Of a DNA stretch of 55,596 nt, positions 36,201 through 48,572 are shown in pieces. How positions within the stretch are numbered: position 1 is the first letter of the stretch; the number at the start of each line of letters is the position of its first letter. Source of the stretch: Scenedesmus sp. ARA3 (Eukaryota > Chlorophyta > Chlorophyceae > Sphaeropleales > Scenedesmaceae); the NCBI GenBank assembly GCA_004335835.1, contig RWJK01000816.1, positions 1-55,596 on the forward strand, in the 5' to 3' direction. The position numbers and the translations under genes were made by a program. The notes under the pieces were generated by a model that was not told where the DNA came from, did no database searches, and was given only the letters and a program-made list of their open reading frames with translations.

Positions 36201-38303
36201 CCCTCCAGGCATCACCTGCTGCCATGGCCGGCTGATGCCGGAGTCCAAGTCTGGCGCTGCGCGGCGCAGCGTGGTGTCAGCAGAGGCGTGGCTGCTGCTG
36301 AAGGAGGTGTGGGTGATGCACGTGGTGCGTGAGGTGGGCCGGCGGCGCGCCAAGGCGGCAAAGGCAGCAGCAGAGCGCGCGGCTGCTGGCTTGCTGGAGG
36401 AGGCTGGTGGTGCTGCTGGCGATGATGATGGTGAGCTGGCCATGCCACGGCAGATGGGCTGGGGCACTGACGTATAGGAGCTTTTGCCGCCACTGCTCAT
36501 AACACCATGGCTTGCGTGACTTGTCGCTAGCCTGCTCACTTGCCAGTGCCCTGTGCTGTCTGTCAAGCACAGTTTCAGCGGGACTGAATGTTGCGCGATT
36601 GCGCGCTCTTGCATGGTATTCAGGCGTTTGCTTGTGCTGTGATGGTGTGTCTGCAGGTGATGTGAAGATTGTGGATCATGAGGCTGACGCAGACGGCGAC
36701 GTGAAGATTGTAGATGTTGAGGACACCAAGCAGGAGGCCACGCCAGCAGCCAGCGGCGACCAGCAGCAGCAGCAGCAGCACATTAGCGTCAAGGAGGAGG
36801 TAGACCTGCAAGACAGCGACAACGAACAGCAGCAGCAGCAGCAGTGCGAGGAGCGCACGGGCTCGCGAGCAACCTCGCCGAGCACAGCAGCGGCTGCTGC
36901 CGCCGCGGCTGCCGGCAGCTGGCAGCTTCCCATCCCTCTCGACGGCTCTGTGGAAGTAACAGAGGCGCAGCTGCGGGAGCTGCTGCCGTCCTTTGCGTCT
37001 TTCCAGGCCTTTGATTGTGAGGTGTGCAAGGCCAGCCTTGCTGAGGCAGTGGTGGGCCACCAGGAGGCCAAGCAGCAGCTGGAGGCGCAGCGCGCGGCAC
37101 TGGCCAAGCTGCTGGCAGGCAGCGTCAATGAGAGCCTGGACCCCAGCCGGGAGTACTACCTAGTGCCAAAGTGAGGAGGGAGCTAGCAGGGACCACGGGA
37201 TGTGTAGCCGCAGCAGGCAGCAGTTTGGTTAGTGGTTGTGCTGCCGGTTGGCTGCTGCTTGCTGTTGAGCCTGCTTGAAAGCAGCGTGCTGGCTGGAGCA
37301 GCGGGCACTTGCCAATCGTTTATTGCGTGTAGCCGTGTGGCCGGTCAACTTCAGCGAGGCCGACTTCCGGTAATCAGCAGCTGCCGCGTGCGCAACATAC
37401 ACATCTATGCGTGCTGCAACCTGCCGCCTGCTGCCTGCTGCGCTGCCGTGCAGCGACTGGGTGGCCAGCTGGCGCGCTCACGTGCAAGCTGTGGCGTCAT
37501 CGCGCACCCCTGGCAAGGCCGCGCTGCCGCCTGCGCCCGGGCCGCTGCCTGCTGCAGTGCGCTCGCTGCTGTGCACCTGCCACCCTGACTGCCCTGGGCT
37601 GGCTGCACCGCTGCCGGATATCGTCAACAAGCGCGGCAGGTGGGCAGCAGAGCAGGCGTTGTGCTGCAGGCGCTCACCTACATGGCCATGCTGTGTGTGT
37701 GCTGTTGCTGCGTGGTTTGTTGGAACGCTGCCTGCAACAGCGTAGAGTTGCCGCACTTGCCGCAACCAACTGTTGCTGTGGTGCCTGTGTGGTTGCTGCA
37801 GGTTCTCGCAGGCAGACCCCCAGGGGGATGCGCTGCGCGTCATCACAGCAGAAGACTGGCAGCAGCTGCTGCTGCACCACAGCGGCCTGCCTGCAGACAC
37901 ACTGGAGCAGGAACAGCAAGAGGCAGCAGCAGCAGTAGCAGCAGCAACAGCTGCACTAAGCAACCATCGCGCCAGCAGAGGGCGCCGTTCAGGGGCAAGC
38001 ACGCCGGCAGCAGCAGAGGCAGCAGCTCTGCAGCAGCACCAGGTGCAGCAGCAAGAACTGCAGGCGCTGCAGCTGCAGCGCATAGCGTCTATGGCTGAGG
38101 TTGATGCTGGGTTCAGGGGCATCAGGGCGATGCTGCGGGTGAGGGCACCCGCCGAAAACGGCACTGCTGTTCAGGCCCAGCAGCAGCAGCAGCAGCAGCA
38201 GCAAGCGCTGCCGCCGCTGCAAGATCAGGCGGATCAACCGGTGCAGCAGCTGCCGCCGTTACAGGTTGGCCCGAGTATGAATGGGCTGCACCCCGCAGCT
38301 GCT

Positions 38304-38336
<33 letters not shown>

Positions 38337-40756
38337 CAAGATCAGCGGCAGGCTGATGCCATGGACACAGACGTGGAATGTGTATCGCCCACCAAGCAGC
38401 AGCAGCCACAGCATGCAGTGGGGGCAACCTCATTCCCTGAAGTAGCAGCAGCTGCAAGAAGACTACAACGTGCAGGCAGATCTGAAGCAGCAGCTGCAGG
38501 CAGCGGCGAGGTTGAGCTTGTGACTGAGATAGTGAGGCCAGCAGCAGCGCCAGCAGCAGCAGCAGTGCCAGCAGCAAATGCTGCTGAGGCGGCTGACGCC
38601 AGCAGCAGCGAGGTGAGCTTGGGCAGCAGCGCTTGCAGCAGTGCTGGGCTCTGCGTCATCATCAACTTGGTGTGTCAGCAGGTGCTGGTGCTCAATCCTT
38701 GTCGTGCACTTGTTATGACATATCAAGCCGCGTATTATTACTTTCCAGTGCTGCAGCTTCGGTATGCACAGCGTGCCATGCGGCAACATCGGGTGTTAAC
38801 ATCTGTTTTGCGCTTGCTTTGTGCTGTGCTTCCACAGGATCCTGAGGGCCTGCTGGTTGCTGTCACCCAGCCAGGGGACGATGACTGGCAGCCAGACGCA
38901 GACGACGACGCACGCGAGCAGCAGCAGCGCAGCAGCAGCAGAAGGACGCGCAGCAGGCCAGGTCACAAGGCGGCAGCAGCAGGCCGCGCATGCAATGGTG
39001 GGAATGTTGATGCAGACAGTGGGGCAGCGCCTGCTGCTGCCACTGCTGCTGCTGCTGCGCTGCTGGGCTGGCTGGAGACATCTCCAGGTGGGCAATTCGG
39101 TGGCAGTAGGTGCTGCTGGTAGTGGCTGACGCTTTTGTGCCTGTTGGACGGCACATGTGTCAATTTGTAGCTCAGCGTGTCGCCCTGCCGCATCCGCAGG
39201 GTGTATGTGCGCGATGTGGCAACTCTTCAGGAATTGAATCATGAGCATGTGTCCTGACAACCAGGTGCAGGGTGCAATGACTACAGTGCCAGGGGAGGGG
39301 ATTCAAGCAATGTGGCTCTTCAACACCACCGTATGCCGGTGCTATGACATACGCCTGCTGTGCTGTGCTGCAGAGCCCTGCCAGCAGCACCTGCAGGCTG
39401 CTGCTGCTGCGCGGCGTGCTGCGCTGCTGGTGTATGAGGCAGCAGAGGTCATGGTGGAGCTCGTGAGTGAGCAGGAGCTGCCCGCAGCCTTCACAGGCAC
39501 CGGAGGTGAGCCCAGCATGCTGCTGTCAGAGCAGCCTGTGCATTGCTGTGGTGTGCATTGGCTCTGCTCTCCTTCTCTCCTGGCGATGTGCCTCCACACA
39601 AGTGGCATGCTTTTGGGATATTCTCGTGCCTCTGGACAGCTGTAACATGCCTCCTCATATTCAAGCTGGGGTATGACGGCTGTAGCACTGGCGCACTGGC
39701 ATGCTGTGCCCTGGCTGCGTGTGCAGTGGAGCGCAAGAGCAGGCGCGCCAGGAAGAACCGGCAGCCGCTGAAGGTGGCCAGCAGCGACAGCCTGGCGCAG
39801 CTGCGGCTCAAGGTGTTTGAGGCGCTGAGCGTGCACCCCAAGAACCAGGCGCTGTACATGCGCGGCAGCCAGCTGCAGGGCGAGGACAGCACACTGGCGC
39901 AGGTGGGCGGTGGCTGCCGTGTGTGGCCTTGGGTGTGTTTGGGCAGCGCCAGGGGGAACGGGAACTGTGCTGCGCGCAGTCAGGGTCTGGTGTGCCTGGC
40001 CAGCGCTTCAGCTGCAAGCGTACTGTGCAGAGTTCATGACCGACGACTTCATAGTGTGGTGGCATCAAAAAGCTCCGTCTGCGCCAGATGCTGGCGACTC
40101 ATTCTAAAAGCAGATCCTGCAGAAACACTTTGCTTTTTTCAAGCTAGACTGTCCATCTTTACACTTCAATGCTGGGGCTAGGTGCAGTACATTCACGGCG
40201 GATTGTGCTGCTGCTTGTGTGTTGCTGCTGCTGTGCAGCTTGAGGTGTTTCCTGGAGAGGAGCTGCGAGTGGTCAACACAAACGAGGTGGACAACGATGA
40301 CTATGCCAGTGTGTTTGATGGGGTGGCAGCAGGTGAGACTTTGAACAGCGTCGCTGCGCAGCTGCAATCCATGTGCTGCTTCTTATGAAGTTGGTTGAAT
40401 GCCTTCCCCGGCTGCTTTGTGTTTGAGTCGTAATTCTGCTACGCAATCCTTCCAGCACTGCAATGGGCCGACTGACATGGTGGCATGCAAGAGGAATAAC
40501 TCGTGGGTGCTTGTGTGTGATGCTGGTTGCAGGCAAGCGGCGGCGCGAGGTTGAAACCGGCTTCAAGGACACAGCTCTCATAGGCTGCAGCGCAGCGCGG
40601 CCAGCAGTGGCAACGTCAGCCGAGGATGCAATGGAAGCAGCATCTAGCCCAAATCCAGCAGCGCAGGAAGGGGAATGTGCAAAGACGCCAGTGGCATCTG
40701 GGAAGACGTCAGCAGCAGGGGCAGCATGCGACGGCCTCACAAACGCGAGCACGTGA
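29941..40756 (+). CDS. Ubiquitin-specific protease, USP48/UBP26 type
   Basis: Cysteine protease that removes ubiquitin; the plant relative UBP26 acts on histone H2B. Twenty-one exons join in phase: 29941-30246, 30509-30660, 30911-31004, 31466-31534, 31738-31896, 32243-32395, 32742-32952, 33235-33775, 34014-34320, 34568-34963, 35359-35574, 35749-36016, 36209-36430, 36657-37170, 37454-37639, 37802-38612, 38838-39087, 39374-39505, 39727-39902, 40239-40332 and 40533-40756, about 1,826 residues (USP48 and UBP26 are about 1,050). Cys box GLRNLGNTCYVNAAMQ has nucleophile C117. Zinc-ribbon CxxC pairs lie at 227/230 and 277/280. His box GHYVAHIK gives H380, then WWRFDDE with D397 or D398. DUSP-like repeats follow (LCSHGALSPD; CCHGRLMPES; REYYLVPNDWVASWR), then a C-terminal ubiquitin-like domain (LAQLRLKVFEALSVHP). 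Extra length is Gln/Ala- and Arg/Gly-rich linkers. All catalytic residues are present. Confidence 0.92.
33198..33227 (+). repeat. (CTG)10 microsatellite at an intron 3' end
   Basis: Ten CTG units end seven bases before the CAG acceptor at 33232-33234 of the USP48-type gene, so the repeat serves as, or replaces, the polypyrimidine tract. Confidence 0.9.
34757..34828 (+). repeat. 36-bp in-frame tandem duplication in the USP48-type gene
   Basis: Two copies (34757-34792 and 34793-34828) differ by one base and encode a 12-residue repeat EAGQQVQLPLQL / EAGQQVQLPPQL in a linker of the deubiquitinase. In frame, so the protein is kept. Confidence 0.9.
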
Positions 40757-41916
40757 ACGCAAGTGGAGCCCTGTGAATCTTACCATCAAATTTGTGGTGT
40801 GTCTGACGTCCCATTGGTGATCTGCAAGTGAGGCGCAGGCGGCCGCCGCGACGGATGCATCGGACACCATATGGTGTCCTCCATGGACATGGCATGGCTG
40901 GCACTGGGTTGCTGTGATTGCTTAGGATCCTAGCTAGGATCTGCTCTGGTCTAAAGTTGCAGCCTATAGGCTGCAGGTACTGGTGGAAGTAGGGGCGTGT
41001 TCGAAGTTGCTTGTATTGGTGCTTTATGATTGTACATGTACATGTGCGCACAGCGCGCACGTGTCGGTCAAAGTATTGCAGCCGTCTCTACCACAAATCG
41101 ACATCGCTGGCCCTTCTGCTGGGGTGTGGGGAAAGGGATTGACCTGTAATGATTGACCTGCTTGCACGTTGTACCAATTGAATACTATTAGGGGGACCCT
41201 ACCTTTTTGCCCAGAATGATACTGTTGGGTGTACACCCAAATCAGCTGAAGTAGCCATATAGTCTTTTATTGTGCTGGGCAGAAAAGGGGCTTACGCGCA
41301 ACCAAGTTCAGCTGACGCACCAACTTTACGGTCAACACCCACGGCCACTTGAGCGGGTCAACTGTCAATGGCGCAAACTGGTGCTGCAGCTCATCTGCAC
41401 CCCGCTGCTCTCAAAAAGCTGCCGATTAGTTTAACAAATGCTTGTTTTACACCATCAAGTGTTTGAGACTGCACGAGCCGACTCGGTTTCAACAACAGCT
41501 GTCACAGGCATGGTTCGTGTTTTGCGCTCAACTCTGAGTGGTGCTGTTTTTGAGCTGCGCGATTACTTGTTTCTGATTTTGATTGACTAGCTGAACTTGG
41601 TTTGAGTGACTGACAGCAGGGACGACTTGCATTGACGGACACAACGGCTTCACAGACAACACGACGAATGACCCATCTGCAGTGCTTGATGGAGTATAGA
41701 CATAGTTGTTGATTACCAACGCAGTTCATCCCGCCAAAGGACGTGAGTGTGAAAGCCCAAAGCATGCATGGTGTTGCCTAGCTTTGACCAGCCTTCAAGC
41801 TGCTTTGATAGCTCTGGAATCGCGCCAGCAATCTCTTAAAAGCGGTCGCAATAATACAATTGGCGTTGTTTTGCTGCCTGCGGCTGCGTGTGTCGATGTA
41901 GCGGAAGAAAAGCAGC
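40757..41916. other. Intergenic after the USP48-type gene
   Basis: About 1.16 kb without a supported gene. TGTAA at about 41145 is a possible poly(A) signal of the upstream gene. A palindromic stretch GTGCGCACAGCGCGCAC lies at about 41044-41060. Confidence 0.5.
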
Positions 41917-42582
41917 ATGGACTTTGGGGCCAAGCGCACGGGCATGGCCTGCAAACGCAAGCTGCAGTGGCCTGGAGGACAGTTAGCAGAGCAGATGGCT
42001 GCAAACGAGGAAACAGCAGCGTCCCCAGCTGGCGCTGGTTGCTGGAGCCCAGAGCCAGCAGCAGCACAGCAGGCAGCAGCAGAAGAGCAGCAGGGTGAAG
42101 TCCTGCTGCGTTCACCCACGCACGACGGAGCTGTTCGCATCACGTCACCACCGGAGAGCAAGCGTGCCAGGTTTCTTGACGTGCTAGACAGCAGCAGCCT
42201 AGCAGGCCCAGCAGCAGCACCAGCAGCTGCAGCGGGTGCCTACGTGCAGCATGGGGAGGACCTGGTGTTGCAACAGCTGCCACCTGCGGCCACCAGCAGC
42301 AGCAGGCGGACCTGGGAGCTGCTGTTCGACGGGCTGCACCAGCCAGGAGCTGCGGTGCTACCAGCAGGACCAGCAGCAGCAGCAACGCCCGCAGCTGCAG
42401 CAGCAGCCGGCATGCCGCCAGCACCGGTGAAGCAGCAGGCTTTGCATCAAGCAAGGCACAGCCGCAAAAGCGCATGCAGAGGTCCTTATACAGCATCGCG
42501 TGCACTGCACGGCTTGGCACCTTCTGACGCTTCTGAGCTGCAGCAGCTGAGGTCGTGGCTGACAGCCCTGGAGGCGCGATAG
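41917..42582 (+). CDS. Hypothetical Ala/Gln-rich protein, single exon
   Basis: A 221-residue uninterrupted frame starting MDFGAKRTGMACKRKLQWPG. It has basic patches (KRKLQW, ESKRARFLD) that could act as nuclear signals, long Ala/Gln/Pro-rich stretches, a more ordered segment TSSSRRTWELLFDGLHQPG, and a C-terminal helix-like ELQQLRSWLTALEAR. I recognise no family. It is accepted as probably real because of the non-repetitive segments at both ends and the upstream in-frame start. Low-complexity composition means a chance frame remains possible. Confidence 0.5.
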   Translation: MDFGAKRTGMACKRKLQWPGGQLAEQMAANEETAASPAGAGCWSPEPAAAQQAAAEEQQGEVLLRSPTHDGAVRITSPPESKRARFLDVLDSSSLAGPAAAPAAAAGAYVQHGEDLVLQQLPPAATSSSRRTWELLFDGLHQPGAAVLPAGPAAAATPAAAAAAGMPPAPVKQQALHQARHSRKSACRGPYTASRALHGLAPSDASELQQLRSWLTALEAR

Positions 42583-45500
42583 AAACAGTGCAGCGTGCAT
42601 CAACAGCAGCAGCAGCAGCATACGGGCAAAGCACAGCCGCCCATTACCTTGGCAGGAATATTGCCTAAGTGTTGCACTAGGCATCAACCAGAGACGCTGA
42701 CGCGCGCGCACTTATGACTATTCACAACTGCAGCGTCATGACGCTTTGTTGTTGGACCGTACTGGGTTGCCCCTGTTACCAGATCACATTGGCAGCGGCA
42801 AGCAGGACCCTTGGGCAGGTGTGTGCTTGTTATCATTTGGGGCTCCCCACCTGCATACGTGGTACTTGATGCTTGTTTGGTGCGAGGCTGGTGCCAGCGT
42901 GAGCATGGTTGTCTGTGCCCGTGCTCCAACCGAGGCTGGGCTGTTGCTTTCTGCAGCCATGAGCTTTACTGAGTGTTTGCGAGTGTAGCCCCAAAGCTGA
43001 CCAAGCAAGGACTGTACTATATGTACCAGGGCATGCATGTGCTGCCCTACAATTTTGTACCTTGCATTGGACGTGACATCTCTCACAATATTGTTAAGCA
43101 GCATGGGTGTCCAAGTGGCATGCAGAACCCTTCAACAGGTTTTTTCGTGCTCAGACAACATCCATGCAGCTTCGTACCACTTACTAGACCAGCTGAGTCC
43201 TATGACAGGCCCGGGCTCTTGCGGGGGGCACTCACTTCTGTGCGATGGCGATGGTCATTTGGTGATGGTGCCTGATGTCTAGAAGGTAGCACATTCCTTG
43301 TCTGCAAGCCTGGTGTGCAGACTTCGGCTGCTGTGGCAAATACAGCTTGGCAGTGGGTGCCGGCTCTGGCGAGAGTGCGTGCGGGGCTCATATCCATGTT
43401 ACATGGAGTGCAGGTGGCGCGCCTGGTTCTGTGCATGCTATGCATAGTGTTTTGTTGCTTTGCCGGGCGTTCACCTGTGCATTGTCATGTTGTCGCACGG
43501 CAGTGCTGCCACTGTCTTTGGTAGGATGTGCATGCAGTGGTGCGCACTGCTGTAGCTGCTATAACAGCCACTCATGGGAGTATGTTGTGAGCCTGTTCAT
43601 TGCTGAATGTGCATGTGCCCATCTGGCTGGGACGCCACACGCGTGCTTGTTGATTGTGTCTGTGGTGTTCTGGTTGTGCGAGGTATGAGGTGAGTCCTGA
43701 CCAGGCTGGTACATGTCTCCAGCAACTGACGGTTGAGTGGAAATCAACAGTGCTGTATGCACTGCGCCTGCTGTTGAGGCTGTCTGCTGGCGTGGCAGAA
43801 ATGTCCGCAAGCCCAGCTGCGGCAGGACGGTGCTGCAGCTTGTTGCTCAAGTGGTGTGGTGTGCCAGCTGCCCGCTGGTCGACTGCAGGATGGATCCTTG
43901 ACTGACGCAGTGGTTTGCTGTTTGTTGAACTAGTGACACAGGGCAATACTGGTGTTTCACGCCAAATCGTCCACAGCACACGCTGTCAGTGCTTGTGTCC
44001 ATATGGGCGACATGTGAGCAGGTGCCGCTAAAATATGCTGGCTCTCAGCTCCGCGTCCTTTGCAAGACTGTCAGCTCCTTGACTAGTATTACTATCTGGG
44101 TTTCCTGCTGGTCCTTTATCGCCAGCGGGAGGGGTAGAACAGGCGACTGCAGGACTTTGATACAACTAAACCTTCCACCCACGTACGGGGTATTGGTGGT
44201 GGCTTTGGCTGCTTTAACATGCAGCTTTCTGCATGGGCGGCCTGTCAATTTACATGGTATTGACAAGACTCAGATAAGCTAGCAGGCTGTGGGTGACGTG
44301 CTTATTCTGTGCACTTGCCGCATGCCTGAGATGATGAGGCATCTGAGCGCCTATTGCTGATTCCTTCGTACCTACCGTACAACATGGACCAGACACCCTT
44401 TGTTGGTCGTGTGCACTCTGTGTTAGCAGTCACCTGGGCATTGCTGCTGTGTAGGCCAATGACCTGTGGGTGCTGGCTCAGCGATCCTCCAGATCGCCGT
44501 ATGCGTGTGTGTGCAGAAGCCATTGGGCAGCTGCTGTCCTACAGCAGATAGGGTGGCTGTTTGTACTGCTACTTACAACAGCTTTATTTCAACATATAAG
44601 AGAGACAACAGCCTCCTGCTTTGTATCTGATGGGACAGTTAATGAGCGTTCGGATCGATGTCTGCAGCTTAGCCTGGCAAGAAGCGTTGTGCACCGCAAA
44701 TCAGGTGTTCAGCAGCATGCCAGCAACAGGCACTACTAATACATACATGGTAGCATTATGTTGCTGCCAGTTGGGTGGCAGCTGCAGAGGCGAAACCCAT
44801 CACATATGTCGTCAGGCGCATTGCTGTCTAGCCTTGCAGCCAGCAGATGTGTTGGCAAGCGGCTTTGTGTTTGAGCTGCAGGTTGTGGGTGTTTTGGGCT
44901 GACAATCTTGCATGGTTCTGCTGGCTATGAAGCATGTTTGGTTGCCTCTGTCGGTGGCTGTGCATACAGTCGTTCTGTCAATGGCTGTGACGTGCGCCAA
45001 CTGCCACGTCAAAATGCTGTTACACGCAGCAACATGCCTGCTATCTGACATCCACTGGAGTGGTGCTAGCATACAGGTCAGGCGTATTGCAGCATGCAGG
45101 AATCGTTGTCAAATGGCAGAGGTGCAGGATCAACAGGATACTGCTCATTGCTGCCTGGCACTCCCTGGTGGTGTTTCACTTCATTATGCTGGCTGCTAAT
45201 AGACACCACAGTGCTTTGGTATGGCAACGGCCTGGCGGCAACCAGGGAACCCCACAGGCCTGGGTTGCAGTGCAGACTGCTCTTGCACCGTGACACAACC
45301 TTTGCCAATACAACAACATACATATATGATCACCTGTATGTATTCGAAACTGGTCATGGTGAGCTTCTGTCTAGTTCCCCTTTCTGTTGCATGTCAGCTG
45401 CTATGTTACTAGGGGCCGATGGTGCTGACGGTATGGCTGATTGGTAATGTGATGATGGTGTCAGCTACCAGGTTGAGTCTGAGGCTTGGTTGACGTTACG

Positions 45501-46307
45501 CCTTAGCTTGGCGTCCTCCGAGCAGAGTCTGCTGCTCGTGCACCTAGTGCTTAGTTGACTGGTGTCAAAAACCTGTTGTAAAGGTCCTGCAAAGTAAAGC
45601 TAAGCTGAATAAATCAGTAAGTCATAACCCAAATTATTACTCCAGTGGGACCAAGCACTGGCAAATGCCTGAACTCAATCATGCTTATATGCTGGAAACC
45701 CTGGAGGCAAGGCCATGTCGCACAGCTGTTGTCCTCTTGAACAACCGTTAATGTGGACTTTGCAGGCTGCTGTTACAGATATTCACAACATGATTGTAAT
45801 AAATGGTCACACTGTCATTGGAACCAAATAAACGTTTGTCGGGTTGTGGTAGATGCATGTCAGGCTGCACTGCGTACTGCTGTTGTTCGTGCGGTGCGCA
45901 CGGCACTGCACAGCTGATCTGGCTGACGCTGCAAGCTAGTCTGGTGCCCTTATACAGGTGTTGTGGTGGTTCGTCCTTGTAAAGTAAGAGGCGACTGACA
46001 AATTCGCAACAAGTTACGCGCGCTTTCATTTCTCCAGTGTCTGCTAACACGCGGCACACTGACATCATCGCAAAGCAGGTAAACACTTGCCAAGTACTTG
46101 GCAAGAGCCTTTGGTGCTCGATTTTGCAACCAGCGTTCGTGGTTCAGCCTTCTTGAGCATGAGCTGTAGGAAGGAAACAACAGCTGCGTCTCAAAATTGG
46201 TGCCAAGACCATCTGCATACGTGAACCGTGCGAAGATAATTCATACAACTACCTGAGTCTGTTTGCTGATTGCAACTTGAAGTCTGTTGGGCCACTGCCG
46301 ATTCCAC
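42583..46307. other. 3.7-kb gene-poor, lower-GC stretch with unassigned open frames
   Basis: Composition is visibly more AT-rich than in the flanking genes and CAG runs are scarce. Several plus-strand frames look slightly protein-like: 43654-43905 (contains LYALRLLLRLSAGVAEM), 44621-44902 (contains IDVCSLAWQEALCTANQ and ends near a CTGCAG/GTTG junction) and 45060-45293. I could not link them into one gene in phase or match a family. It may hold a diverged gene, a decayed one, or none. Confidence 0.4.
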
Positions 46308-48385
46308 ATGGGTGCACAGTCATCCAAAGCTGAAGAGGTGTCGGATGGCCTCATATTGAGCATTGCAGCAAGAGAGGGCCATATTGGTGTGTGTTGCACT
46401 CCACAGTGTCTCTTGCAGCACCCCAGTTAAGGACATTGCAGTTTCTTGCAGCAGCACCTGGCAGGATTAAGCAGCACAGCAGCGACACTGCATCGCAGGA
46501 CACTTCATGAGATGCAGCAGACAGCCTTTGCTGTACGTAGACTTCGCTGCAACTACCGGCTAACGGGGGCAGGAGCTGGTAGCCATTTGAACATATGCAG
46601 TTTTGGGGTGATTGGGGGCTGTGCATGCTTTGACATGTGGCTCCTGCTGCTGTGTCTGCGTTTGCTTGCTGCAGAGGTTGTGCAGATGTACTTGCAGAAG
46701 AATGCCGCACTTGCCATGACTATGAACAAGACTGATGGCAGCACTGCTGTCTCAGCAGCATGCCAAGGAGGCCAAGACAGCATTCTGCAGCTGCTGCTTG
46801 CCACATTGCGGGTGTCAGCAATAAGCAACACCTTTGACCCTGCCAAGCGACTGTTGGACCATGTTGACAGCAGTGGCATGACAGCGCTTGCCGCAGCTGC
46901 TGCAGCATCGCCATGCAGCCCTGGCCACCTTGCATGCGCGCACATCCTGCTGCAGTCAGGTTGCTCACTGCTGCCCCAGGACCAGGCAGGCCGCTCATGC
47001 CTACACCATGCTGCAGCAGCAGGCAGCAGCCAGCTGGTTGAGCTGCTGCTGGAGGCAGCACAACAGCAGCAGCAACAGCAGCAGCAAGCATGCAGTGAGC
47101 AGGACCCTGCTGGCAAAGCTGCAGTGTCTGTGCGCAGGTGAGGTTGCGGCGAGTGCAACACAGCTGTAACAAGGCAGCAAGTTGCTGGCACCAAGGTCAG
47201 CGCGCTGCTGCGCGGCAGCAGCCCTTTGTCCTGGGCCAGGTGCTGTTCAGCTGGCAGCAGCATGTCTGCCGCCCCTTGGACAAGATGGGTAGCATCGCTT
47301 CCTGCACAGCACACGCCAACACAGCACAGCAATGTTGCGGCGCTGCTGCAGCAGTTTGGTGAACGGTGCTGCATGCTTGCGCCGTGTGACCTGCAGGTTT
47401 GTCAACCTGCGCGATGCAGCAGGCAGGACAGCGCTGCACTATGCGGTGGCGGCTGGTGACCTGCAGACACAGCACCTGCTGATCACAGCGGGAGCGTGGC
47501 TCACGCCAGCAGCAGCGTGCGACTGCTTGGATGCTGCGCCAGTGAACAAAGGAGCCACACCACTGCACCTGGCAGCGATAAGGGGCGACAAGCCTTCAGC
47601 AGTGTTGCTGCTGACTGCGTATGTCACAGCAGCAGCAGGTGCTCTGCCAGAGGTAGAGCAGTTTTGCTGTACGTGCGACGGCAGTGATAGCGAGGACGAT
47701 GGTCTGCAGTGCGACTGGTGCAGTGAAGGAGGCAGCAGCAGGGGCAGGAGCAGCAGCTGCAGGCGAGAACGCCTGCAGGATCCTCGCACTGTTGAAGACT
47801 GGTACGGATTGACGCCATTCGCACTTGCAGATTCAAAGGTGCAAGGCGGCAGTTTGAAACAGGTGAGTGCTAAGGTGGCTCTCAGATCTGTGCAAGGGAC
47901 TCCTGCAGAGTGCGTCCTGTTTTTCTTTGGCATCAGTGCCTCACCCTGGCACAGCACCTACCATTCCTGACAGTTTCGTTTGTATGCAGTCGTGCTGCAC
48001 ATGGTGTGTGGCCATCACTAGTGGCTCACTGAGGCGCTATGCACACATCCGTGTGCTATCGGTTTTGCACACAGCAGTTGTGCAGCATTGCAACGCCGCA
48101 ACGCCGTACGGTAAGGCGGCCTGCAACACTGACCGGCGCCCATCCTGCTCAGGCTGACAACCCCCTTGCGTTGCTGCTACGTGTCATACCGCAGCTGCTC
48201 AACCCCAGCGCCAACCTCACAGAGCTGCTGCAGGCCCTGCCAGGCAGCAGGCGAGGCACGCGGGAAGCAGAAGCAGCGGTGGCAGCGACAGGGGCAGGGT
48301 TTGCTTACAGGCAGCTGGTGCGCTCACTCAGCAATGCCGGCCAGTACCTGGCAAGGCAGAGCTCCCTGCAGGAGGCCACTAAGGC

Positions 48386-48475
<90 letters not shown>

Positions 48476-48572
48476 CGCAGAGCATGGTGCAGTGCTGAAA
48501 CCAGCAGTTGAGGATGCGGATGCTGATACGCTAAGTGCAGCTGCTGCATCAGCTGAGCAGGTGCTGTGCTAG
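46308..48572 (+). CDS. Ankyrin-repeat protein with polyglutamine tail
   Basis: Probable protein-interaction scaffold; partner unknown. Four exons join in phase: 46308-46386, 46675-47137, 47397-47862 and 48153-48572, 475 residues. The start MGAQSSK has the Gly2 and small-residue pattern expected of an N-myristoylation site. Ankyrin units include LSIAAREGHIEVVQMYLQKN (across intron 1), DGSTAVSAACQGGQDSILQLLL, GMTALAAAAAAS, AGRSCLHHAAAAGSSQLVELLL, AGRTALHYAVAAGDLQTQHLL and GATPLHLAAIRGDKPSAVLLL. A Cys pair set (CCTCDG, CDWCSEG) follows near residues 275-300. The tail has 29 consecutive Gln at 415-443. The layout recalls plant ankyrin E3 ligases, but no RING is visible; a downstream exon after the GTGCTG near 48561 cannot be excluded. 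Confidence 0.8.
48387..48473 (+). repeat. (CAG)29 coding polyglutamine run
   Basis: Twenty-nine uninterrupted CAG codons in the last exon of the ankyrin gene, with no CAA interruptions. This is the longest pure triplet run in the window and is expected to be length-variable. Confidence 0.97.

Noticed and set aside
47640..47760. RING or zinc finger in the ankyrin protein
   Set aside because: Only four to five cysteines in CTC...CDWC arrangement with no His and wrong spacing for a RING; left as a possible metal-binding patch.
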